A stretch of DNA of 64,000 nucleotides from Actinoallomurus spadix (GTDB lineage Bacteria > Actinomycetota > Actinomycetes > Streptosporangiales > Streptosporangiaceae), in NCBI RefSeq assembly GCF_024055725.1, contig NZ_JAMXMX010000009.1:124001-188000 (forward strand), given 5' to 3'. This document shows positions 15,633-23,159 of the stretch, piece by piece. Each line of letters starts with the position of its first letter. Within the stretch, counting starts at the first letter, position 1. Made by a program: the position numbers and the translations under genes. The notes under the pieces were generated by a model. It saw only the letters and a program-made list of their open reading frames with translations, searched no databases and was not told the origin of the DNA.

Positions 15633-18600
15633 ATGAACCCCGTCGACCGTTTCTCGGCCCCGACCCGGGCCTGGTTCACCGGGGCCTTCGCCGCGCCCAC
15701 GGCGGCCCAGACGGGCGCCTGGGAGTCGATCGCCCGGGGTGACAACACCCTCGTCGTGGCGCCGACCGGGTCCGGCAAGACCCTCGCCGCGTTCCTGTGG
15801 TCGCTGGACCGGCTGGCCTCGATCCCCCCGCCGGAGGACCCGAAGCGGCGCTGCCGGGTCGTGTACGTCTCGCCGCTCAAGGCCCTGGCCGTGGACATCG
15901 AGCGGAACCTCCGCGCTCCGCTGACCGGCCTGCGGCAGACGGCGCGGCGGCTCGGGCTGGACGAGCCGGACATCGGCGTCTCGCTGCGCTCCGGGGACAC
16001 ACCGGCCGACGAGCGCCGCCGCTTCGCGACGAAGCCGTCCGACATCCTGATCACGACGCCGGAGTCCTTGTTCCTGATCCTGACCTCGCAGGCCCGTGAC
16101 GCGCTGCGCGGCGTGGAGACGGTGATCGTCGACGAGGTGCACGCCGTGGCGGGCACCAAGCGCGGCGCGCATCTCGCGCTGTCCCTCGAACGGCTGGACG
16201 CGCTGCTGGAGCGCCCCGCGCAGCGGATCGGGCTGTCGGCGACGGTGCGCCCGGTGACGGAGGTGGCGACGTTCCTCGGCGGGACGCGGCCCGCGACGGT
16301 GGTGCAGCCGCCGCACGAGAAGGAGGTCGACCTGCGGATCTCGGTGCCGGTGGAGGACATGACCGAGCTTCCGCCCGACCCCGGCGCCGAGGACGGCTCC
16401 CCGCTGCGGGGCCGCAACCTGTGGCCGCACGTCGAGGACGCCGTGCTCACTCTCATCGAGGAGCACCGGTCGACGATCGTGTTCGCCAACTCCCGGCGCC
16501 TGGCCGAGCGCCTGAGCGGCCGGCTGAACGAGCTTTCCTGGGAACGGCGGAACGGCGAGGCGCGGCCGCAGGACTCCTCGCCGGCGGAGATGATGGCGCA
16601 GGCGGGGGCGGCGCGCGGGGCGCCCGCCGACGTCGTGCGCGCGCACCACGGCTCGGTCTCCAAGGAGGAGCGGGCCGGCATCGAGGAGTCGCTGAAGGCC
16701 GGCCGGCTGCCGGCCGTGGTGGCGACCTCCAGCCTGGAGCTGGGCATCGACATGGGCGCGGTCGACCTGGTCGTGCAGGTGGAGTCGCCGCCGTCCGTGG
16801 CGGCCGGACTGCAGCGGATCGGCCGGGCCGGGCATCAGGTCGGGGCCGTCTCCAAGGGCGTGATCTTCCCGAAGTACCGCGGCGACCTCGTGCAGACGGC
16901 CGTCGTGGCCGAGCGGATGCGCGACGGGCGGATCGAGGAGCTGCGGTATCCGCGCAACCCCCTCGACGTGCTGGCCCAGCAGATCGTGGCGATGACCGCG
17001 ATGGACGAGTGGCCGGTGGACGAGCTGGAGACGCTCGTACGCCGGGCGGCGCCGTTCGCGACGCTGCCCCGGTCGGTGCTGGAGGCGACCCTCGACATGC
17101 TCGCGGGCCGCTACCCCAGCGACGAGTTCGGCGAGCTGCGCCCCCGCCTGGTCTGGGACCGCGTCGCCGGCGTGCTGCGCGGCCGTCCCGGGGCGCAGCG
17201 GCTGGCGGTGACCAGCGGCGGCACGATCCCCGACCGCGGTCTGTTCGGCGTGTTCCTCGTCGGCGAGAAGGCCTCGCGGGTCGGTGAGCTCGACGAGGAG
17301 ATGGTGTACGAATCGCGGGTCGGCGACGTGTTCGTCCTGGGCGCCAGCTCGTGGCGGATCGAGGACATCACCCCGGACCGGGTGCTGGTCTCCCCGGCGC
17401 CGGGGCATCCGGGGAAGCTGCCGTTCTGGCACGGCGACGCGCCGGGACGTCCGGCGGAGCTGGGCCGGGCGCTGGGCGCGTTCAGCCGCGAGCTGTCGGC
17501 GCTGGAGCCGGACCGGGCGCGCGAGCGGCTGCGGGCGAGCGGCCTGGACGACTGGGCGGCCGGGAACCTCGTGGCGTACCTCGCCGAGCAGCGGGACGCC
17601 ACCGGCTACGTCCCCGACGACCGGACCCTGGTGGTCGAGCGGTTCCGCGACGAGCTCGGCGACTGGCGGGTGGTGGTGCACTCGCCGTTCGGCGCGCGGG
17701 TGCACGCGCCGTGGGCCCTGGCCATGGCCGCGCGGCTGCGGGAGCGGTACGGCGTGGACGCGCAGGCCGCGCACTCCGACGACGGCATCGTGCTGCGCAT
17801 CCCCGACACGGGCGCCGCGTTCGACGAGACCGGCGCGGCCCCGCCGGCGGGCGACCTGGCGGTGTTCGATCCGGAGGAGATCGAGCGGATCGTCACCGAC
17901 GAGCTGGGCAACTCCGCGCTGTTCGCGTCGCGGTTCCGGGAGTGCGCGGCGCGGGCGCTGCTGCTGCCGCGCCGCAATCCGGGCAAACGGATGCCGCTGT
18001 GGCAGCAGCGGCAGCGGGCCGCACAGCTGCTGTCGGTCGCGAGCCGGTACCCCTCGTTCCCGATCGTGCTGGAGACGGTGCGCGAGTGCCTGCAGGACGT
18101 CTTCGACGTGCCGGGCCTGGTCGCGCTGATGCGTGAGCTGGCGAGCCGCAAGGCGCGGCTCGTCGAGGTCGAGACGCCGGTGCCGTCGCCGTACGCCCGG
18201 TCGCTGCTGTTCGCCTACATCGGCGCGTTCATGTACGAGGGCGACGCGCCCCTGGCGGAGCGGCGCGCGCAGGCCCTCGCCCTGGACTCGACGCTGCTGG
18301 CGGAGCTGCTGGGCCAGGCCGACCTGCGGGAGCTGCTCGACCCGGAGGTGGTCGCGGAGGCCGACCGTGAGCTGCGGCGGCTGACGCCCGAGCGGCGCGC
18401 CCGGGACCGGGAGGGCACCGCCGACCTGCTGCGGGAGCTCGGCCCGCTGAGCACCGGCGAACTGATCGAGCGGGGCGTCGACCCGCACTGGCCGGCCGAG
18501 CTGGAAGAGGCGCGCCGGGCCATCCGGGTGCGGATCGGCGGCGTCGAGCGGTGGGCCGCGATCGAGGACGCCGCCCGGCTGCGCGACGCGCTCGGCGTCC

Positions 18601-20117
18601 CGCTGCCGGTGGGCATCCCGGAGGCGTTCCTGGAGCCGGTCGCCGATCCCCTCGCCGACCTGCTCAGCCGGTACGCCCGTACGCACGGGCCGTTCCACGC
18701 GGCCGACGTGGCGGCACGGTTCGGGCTGGGCGTCGCGGTGGTCACCGACGGGCTGCGGCGGCTCGCCGCGGCGGGCCGGGTCGCCGAGGGCGACTTCACG
18801 CCCGGCGAGCGCGGCACGGAGTGGTGCGACGCGGGTGTGCTGCGGATGCTGCGCCGCCGGTCCCTCGCCCGGCTGCGGGCCGAGGTGGAGCCGTCGCCGC
18901 CGGAGGCGCTCGCCCGGTTCCTGCCCGCCTGGCACGGGATCACATCGCGCGGCTCGCTGCGGGGCATCGACGCCCTCGTCCACGCGATCGAGCAGCTGCA
19001 GGGCGCGGCGGTGCCCGCCTCCGCCCTGGAGTCGCTGGTCCTGCCCGCGCGCGTGCCCGGCTACTCCCCAACGATGCTCGACGAGCTCACCGCCTCCGGC
19101 GAGGTCGTGTGGGTCGGGCAGGGCGGCCTGCCGGGCGGTGACGGCTGGGTGTCCCTGTACCTCGCGGACACCGCGCCGCTGCTGATGCCCGAGGCCGCCG
19201 AGATCACGCTGACGCCGCTGCACGAGCGCGTGCTGGAGTCCCTCTCCGACGGCGGCGCGGTGTTCTTCCGCACGCTGTCCGACCGCGTCGGGTCGCTGAA
19301 CGACACCGAGCTCGTCACCGCGCTGTGGGACCTGGTGTGGGCCGGCCGGCTCACCAACGACACCCTCGCGCCGCTGCGCGCCCGGCTCGGCTCCACCCGT
19401 ACGACGCACCGGTCCCGGACCCGGCGACGGCCTGCCCTGCCGTCACGCACCGGCCCGCCGGCCGCGGCGGGCCGCTGGTGGCTGCTGCCCGAGGCGGAGA
19501 CCGACACGACACGACGCGGCCACGCACTGGCCGAGACCCTCCTCGACCGCTACGGCGTCGTCATCCGCGGGGCCGTCATGGCCGAGCGGACACCCGGCGG
19601 CTTCGCGGCGGTGTACCCCGTGCTCAAGGCGTTCGAGGAGTCCGGCCGGGCCCGGCGCGGCTACTTCGTCGAGGGCCTGGGCGCGGCGCAGTTCGCGCTG
19701 CCCGGGGCCGTGGACCGGCTGCGGGCGACACGCCCCGACGCCGACGCGCCGCGCGCGGTGGTGCTCGCCGCGACCGACCCGGCCAACCCGTACGGCGCGG
19801 CGCTGACCTGGCCGGAGCGGTCCGGTGAGGTGGCGAGCGGGCACAAGCCCGGGCGTAAGGCGGGCGCGCTCGTCGTGCTGGTCGACGGCCGGCTCACGCT
19901 GTACGTCGAGCGCGGCGGCAAGACCCTGCTGTCCTGGGACGAGGAGGGCCTGCAGCCCGCCGTGGACGCCCTCGCCCTGGCCGTACGCGAGGGCGCGCTG
20001 GGCAAGCTCACCGTCGAACGCGCCGACGGCACGTCGATCGTCGACTCCCCGCTCGCGGCCGCCCTGGAGGCCGCCGGCTTCCATCCCACCCCCCGCGGCC
20101 TCCGCCTCCGCGCCTGA
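15633..20117 (+). CDS. lhr: Large Lhr-type ATP-dependent DNA helicase
   Basis: 1494 aa, the typical size of bacterial Lhr. The N-terminal superfamily-2 core includes the Q-motif-like PTAAQTGAW, Walker A VAPTGSGKT (about residues 45-53), Walker B VDEVHAV, and motif VI-like QRIGRAGH. A winged-helix and Lhr-core region follows (to about 860), then a long C-terminal domain to about 1490 characteristic of full-length Lhr. These enzymes move 3'-5' on single-stranded DNA, unwind RNA-DNA hybrids, and are linked to mitomycin or UV damage responses in mycobacteria. The ATG at 15633 is preferred; an in-frame GTG at 15618 is alternative. Divergent from DUF3046. Confidence 0.93.
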   Translation: MNPVDRFSAPTRAWFTGAFAAPTAAQTGAWESIARGDNTLVVAPTGSGKTLAAFLWSLDRLASIPPPEDPKRRCRVVYVSPLKALAVDIERNLRAPLTGLRQTARRLGLDEPDIGVSLRSGDTPADERRRFATKPSDILITTPESLFLILTSQARDALRGVETVIVDEVHAVAGTKRGAHLALSLERLDALLERPAQRIGLSATVRPVTEVATFLGGTRPATVVQPPHEKEVDLRISVPVEDMTELPPDPGAEDGSPLRGRNLWPHVEDAVLTLIEEHRSTIVFANSRRLAERLSGRLNELSWERRNGEARPQDSSPAEMMAQAGAARGAPADVVRAHHGSVSKEERAGIEESLKAGRLPAVVATSSLELGIDMGAVDLVVQVESPPSVAAGLQRIGRAGHQVGAVSKGVIFPKYRGDLVQTAVVAERMRDGRIEELRYPRNPLDVLAQQIVAMTAMDEWPVDELETLVRRAAPFATLPRSVLEATLDMLAGRYPSDEFGELRPRLVWDRVAGVLRGRPGAQRLAVTSGGTIPDRGLFGVFLVGEKASRVGELDEEMVYESRVGDVFVLGASSWRIEDITPDRVLVSPAPGHPGKLPFWHGDAPGRPAELGRALGAFSRELSALEPDRARERLRASGLDDWAAGNLVAYLAEQRDATGYVPDDRTLVVERFRDELGDWRVVVHSPFGARVHAPWALAMAARLRERYGVDAQAAHSDDGIVLRIPDTGAAFDETGAAPPAGDLAVFDPEEIERIVTDELGNSALFASRFRECAARALLLPRRNPGKRMPLWQQRQRAAQLLSVASRYPSFPIVLETVRECLQDVFDVPGLVALMRELASRKARLVEVETPVPSPYARSLLFAYIGAFMYEGDAPLAERRAQALALDSTLLAELLGQADLRELLDPEVVAEADRELRRLTPERRARDREGTADLLRELGPLSTGELIERGVDPHWPAELEEARRAIRVRIGGVERWAAIEDAARLRDALGVPLPVGIPEAFLEPVADPLADLLSRYARTHGPFHAADVAARFGLGVAVVTDGLRRLAAAGRVAEGDFTPGERGTEWCDAGVLRMLRRRSLARLRAEVEPSPPEALARFLPAWHGITSRGSLRGIDALVHAIEQLQGAAVPASALESLVLPARVPGYSPTMLDELTASGEVVWVGQGGLPGGDGWVSLYLADTAPLLMPEAAEITLTPLHERVLESLSDGGAVFFRTLSDRVGSLNDTELVTALWDLVWAGRLTNDTLAPLRARLGSTRTTHRSRTRRRPALPSRTGPPAAAGRWWLLPEAETDTTRRGHALAETLLDRYGVVIRGAVMAERTPGGFAAVYPVLKAFEESGRARRGYFVEGLGAAQFALPGAVDRLRATRPDADAPRAVVLAATDPANPYGAALTWPERSGEVASGHKPGRKAGALVVLVDGRLTLYVERGGKTLLSWDEEGLQPAVDALALAVREGALGKLTVERADGTSIVDSPLAAALEAAGFHPTPRGLRLRA

Positions 20118-20191
20118 CCGCCCGCCCGAGAGAATGAGCCCGACGGCGGGAATTTCGAATACCAATACGCGACATGATCTGCAAGGGCCGG

Positions 20192-20226
20192 GTATCGACG
20201 CCCGACCGATCTCGGGAAGTCGATAC
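20192..20226. terminator. Nested hairpin between lhr and the secreted-protein gene
   Basis: GTATCGAC pairs with GTCGATAC around an inner CCCGA/TCGGG stem. It lies in the convergent gap, 75 bp after the lhr stop and 79 bp beyond the end of the minus-strand gene, so it may terminate both. Confidence 0.65.
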
Positions 20227-20304
20227 GGTGCCCCTGAGGATTCAGGTGCGCGACAGGAAAAGATACGTGGCGGCGGGAGCACGCGGAGCGCCGCCACGCG
20301 AGAA

Positions 20305-20646
20305 TCAGTTGAAGTGGATTGCTTCGAACACGACTCCGGCCGGACCGAAGTACATTTCCTGGTGGTTCCCGAAGCGCACGTGCCTGCCGTCACTCCCCCG
20401 GATGAGGTATCCGCTGGTGTTCCCGGCCCGGATCAGGTCGACGGCGAAGCCCATGTCGTACGTGATGTCGTGTCCCTCGAGGCACTCGCTCAGGGGCGTG
20501 CCGCCGTTGGTGGTCGAGGCGTGCAGGACGAAGAACGTGTCGGGAGTGCAGTTGACGTCCGCGTGCGCCGGGGAGCCGACCATCCCCGCCGACAAGGCGG
20601 CGAGACCCGCTGCGGCCAATCCGGCCGCGATCACTCGCTTGAACAT
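20305..20646 (-). CDS. Small secreted protein, family not recognised
   Basis: 113 aa. The ATG at 20646 has a GGAAGGAG ribosome site and opens a Sec signal peptide (FKRVIAAGLAAAGLAALSAG, cleavage likely after AHA). The mature part of about 85 residues has two cysteines (NCTPD and SECLEG) and several aromatic and Gly residues: FFVLHASTTNGGTPLSE, YLIRGSDGRHVRFG and a C-terminal VVFEAIHFN. This suggests a compact beta-rich extracellular domain with one disulfide. I cannot name a family. It is single-standing, with a long AT-richer upstream region (20647-20871). Confidence 0.72.
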   Translation of the reverse strand: MFKRVIAAGLAAAGLAALSAGMVGSPAHADVNCTPDTFFVLHASTTNGGTPLSECLEGHDITYDMGFAVDLIRAGNTSGYLIRGSDGRHVRFGNHQEMYFGPAGVVFEAIHFN

Positions 20647-20871
20647 TACGGCTCCTTCCAAAGCCTCCGTAGCCTTCAGGAAATAGGACGTGGACATATA
20701 CAGGAGGGTTTACGCCGCATGACCACCATTTTCCGCGCAGTTCGCCGAAGGCCGACACCGCCCTGTCGCTTCTGGCGTGTCATGGCCGCCGGCGAAGTCT
20801 GTACCACTGCGGGTCGGTCCTGTTCATCGGCCGGCCCAGACCTGCGGTCTCCGCGGGTTCGACCGTGAGCC

Positions 20872-21672
20872 TCAGCCGAGGGTTTCCAGGAAATCCCTGA
20901 CGGCGGTGGCGAAACCGTCCGGGTCGGTGGTGTGGGCGAAGTGGTCGCCGTCGAGTTCCGAGAGCCGGGTGCCGGCGCGGCGGCCGACGATCTGCCGGGC
21001 CTCCTCGGGAGTGATGACCTGGCTGCTGCGGGCGTGCACGAACAGGGCAGGGCAGCCGGTGGCGGTCCAGTCGGCCCAGTGGTCGCCGCGCGTTCCCTGC
21101 TCCGAGGCGATGGTGTCCTGGGGATGGAACGGCAGGCGCCAGCCGCCGTCGGCGGTGGGGCGCAGCTTGTCCCCCAGCATCGGGGCCAGCGGGCCCATGG
21201 CGCCCAGGAGCGCCTGCCGGTCGGGCGCCGTGTAGGGCATCGACAGGACGAACGACAGCGGACTGGGGCCCTCGTCGAGGTCGCGGACCGGGCCCTCGAC
21301 GTTGACGATCGCCGGCACGCGCTCGGGATGCCGGGCGGCGATCTGGTAGGCGGTGATGCCGCCGCCGGAGTGGCCGAGCGTCACGGCCTGATCGATGCCG
21401 AGGTGGTCCAGGAGGGCGATCGCGTCGGCGACGTAGTCCTCGCGGGTGTAGGAGGCGGCGCGGTCGGAGTCACCGTGCCCGCGCTGGTCCGGTGCGATGA
21501 TCCGCCACCGCGGCGCGAGCGCCTCGGCCAGCGGCGCCCAGGTCCGCCCCTCGTACAGGTGGCCGTGCAGGGCCAGCAGCGGCCGGCCGGTCCCGCCGAA
21601 GTCCAGGTAGGACAGTCGGCGGCCGTCGAGGTCGAGCTCGCCGCGGATTCCGGTGACGCTGGTGCCGTTCAT
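20872..21672 (-). CDS. Alpha/beta-fold hydrolase
   Basis: 266 aa. It has the oxyanion-hole LLALHGHLYEGRTW, the nucleophile elbow LGHSGGGITA (Ser about 97), PDQRGHGDSD, and a C-terminal LDGDHFAHTTDPDGF with the catalytic His. These features place it among soluble esterase/epoxide-hydrolase-like enzymes; the substrate is not inferable. The chosen ATG has a clean GGAGG ribosome site (ATGGAGGTTCGATC) and yields a normal N-terminus. It is a single gene, with no partner on the same strand. Confidence 0.85.
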   Translation of the reverse strand: MNGTSVTGIRGELDLDGRRLSYLDFGGTGRPLLALHGHLYEGRTWAPLAEALAPRWRIIAPDQRGHGDSDRAASYTREDYVADAIALLDHLGIDQAVTLGHSGGGITAYQIAARHPERVPAIVNVEGPVRDLDEGPSPLSFVLSMPYTAPDRQALLGAMGPLAPMLGDKLRPTADGGWRLPFHPQDTIASEQGTRGDHWADWTATGCPALFVHARSSQVITPEEARQIVGRRAGTRLSELDGDHFAHTTDPDGFATAVRDFLETLG

Positions 21673-22040
21673 GATCGAACCTCCATCGGGTTTCCGTCTC
21701 GATGAACGGCACTCTGTCCGCGCCCGCTGACCATCGGCGCACCGGCCGCTGACCACCCGCGGTATCTCGGCGTACGGTCGACCGGGAGGCTTCCGTTGGC
21801 TGCTGCAAGCGGGCACCGCTAGGCCACCAGCCCCCCGCTGGGGCGAAGCCAGCGGGCCCAGCCGCCCCTATCCACCACAGCCGACGGCCTGCCCCTGCCC
21901 CTTCCTCCTCATTGTCACGCTGCGGCTCTGTCACGCTGCGGCTCTGGCTTCCTCCCAGCCCTACGGAGGGGATGATCTCCCAGGTCCAGCCGCCATCGAG
22001 GCGAACTCTGTAAGCTCTGCGGCAGGGAGAGGAGGCAAGG
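21673..22040. other. Gap between hydrolase and toxin-antitoxin-like pair
   Basis: A 368-bp divergent region containing the promoters of both neighbours. The only structure seen is an exact 16-bp tandem duplication, TGTCACGCTGCGGCTC at 21913-21928 and 21929-21944, and the AGGGAGAGGAGG ribosome site for the gene at 22041. No further gene is supported. Confidence 0.55.
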
Positions 22041-22373
22041 ATGACCGCGCAATCACACGATCCCGTCCCTGCCGGTGCGCCCGACCCAGCTAAGACTCTG
22101 CGTGCCATCAGGGCCGCCCTGGTCGTACCTCAAGACCGTGAGGCGTTCGATGCTGGGCTCAAAGCGGTACTTGATGAGGTGCGAGTCAACCTCGACCTCG
22201 GCGTGCTGAGCGACTTCGTGCATCGCTGGTGGATCTCAGCCTGCGACTCGACTCGAGACCCCGAAGGTCGACGGCGCATGCACGCCCGTGCTGACCGAAT
22301 CCTTGCCGGGGAGCCGACACCGCAGACGAAGCCGTGGCGCGAGATCCTCGCCGAACGCGAAGGCAGCCGGTAG
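22041..22373 (+). CDS. DUF6247-type protein, putative antitoxin of a TA pair
   Basis: 110 aa, helical and charged, with AKTLRAIRAALVVPQDREAFDAGLKAVLDE near the N-terminus and DLGVLSDFVHRWWISA in the middle. This resembles the DUF6247 family that commonly precedes a RelE/ParE-like gene in actinomycetes. It has a good GGAGAGGAGG ribosome site. Its TAG stop abuts the GTG start of the next gene with no gap, the tight coupling expected of antitoxin-toxin operons. The antitoxin role is inference from arrangement. Confidence 0.7.
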   Translation: MTAQSHDPVPAGAPDPAKTLRAIRAALVVPQDREAFDAGLKAVLDEVRVNLDLGVLSDFVHRWWISACDSTRDPEGRRRMHARADRILAGEPTPQTKPWREILAEREGSR

Positions 22374-22619
22374 GTGTATCGACTCGACCTGGATTCGCTC
22401 GCCGAGGAGCAGATCAACGCCGTCCCGCAGGAAGCTCTGGGTCCACTCGCCGAGCTGTTCACCCTGCTCGAGACGGCACCCTGGAGCGGACAACCGTTCA
22501 ACCCGGCCAACCCTCGGGGCAACATGCTCACCCACGCCTTCGGAGAGCTCGGCCTGGCGACCTATCTCGTGTTAGAAGAACATCGCGAGGTGTATCTACT
22601 CCGCATCGAATGGCCCTGA
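22374..22619 (+). CDS. Small RelE-like putative toxin
   Basis: 81 aa from a GTG that directly follows the stop of the preceding gene. It has RelE-type features: a helical N-terminus (YRLDLDSLAEEQINAVPQEA), PLAELFTLLETAPWSG, a central NPRGNMLTHAFGELG, and a terminal strand EHREVYLLRIEWP. This matches the alpha-alpha-beta-beta-beta plan of mRNA interferases and gyrase-poison toxins of the RelE/ParE superfamily, though catalytic residues are not clearly conserved. I infer a toxin or its inactive relative. Confidence 0.65.
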   Translation: MYRLDLDSLAEEQINAVPQEALGPLAELFTLLETAPWSGQPFNPANPRGNMLTHAFGELGLATYLVLEEHREVYLLRIEWP

Positions 22620-22766
22620 ATCTCAACACCGATCAGCACGATCATCGGCGGCTTCTCGGCGGCAACGTCACCGACCGACGCCCACCCGCTCACGAACGGA
22701 TCGCGCAGGCAGCTTACGGTCCAGCATGAAGCCTGCCACCGTCTGCATCGGCCTCACCGCCTGGGC

Positions 22767-23108
22767 TTGCTAGAGCCGGCGGCCCCCTCGTCGACCGACG
22801 GCACCGTGCAGCCCTGGCCTGAGGGAGTCGTGCACGGTTGCCCGTTCATCCACGCCGCGGCGGAGCATCCCGATCCCGCCGGCCGCGTGCGCGCCTTCGC
22901 CCGCGAGCAGAAGCTCGTCATGCTCGCGCTGGTGACCGGGCTCGTGGCCGAGCTGGGCATCGACGAGCCGGAACCACTCGCCGAGCAGTTGGTCACCCTC
23001 TCCGACGGCGCCGCGAGCCGCGCGATGGTGCTCAACGACCCTGACCATGGCCGCCATGCCCGCGCGGCCGCTGAGACCCTCCTCGACCACGCGCCACCCC
23101 GCGCCTGA
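22767..23108 (+). pseudogene. C-terminal remnant of a TetR-family regulator
   Basis: An open frame of 113 codons corresponds only to the ligand-binding half of a TetR protein: GCPFIHAAAEHPDPAGRVRAFAREQK, then ELGIDEPEPLAEQLVTLSDGAASRAMV and HARAAAETLLD. No DNA-binding helix-turn-helix precedes it. About 30 codons upstream, in another frame, HERIAQAAYGP (near 22694-22726) faintly recalls the first helix of a TetR domain, so the middle may have been deleted. There is no ribosome site at the TTG that opens the frame. It is best read as a decayed gene. Confidence 0.6.
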
Positions 23109-23159
23109 GTCCCGCGGCGGGAACAGGCGACGAGGACGGCCGGGCGGCCGTACCCCTCG

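Noticed and set aside
15534-19409. A 1291-codon open frame antisense to the Lhr helicase
   Set aside because: It is Arg/Gly/Pro-rich with no domain, and mirrors the G/C-ending codons of lhr. Such long antisense frames are expected in 70% GC DNA.
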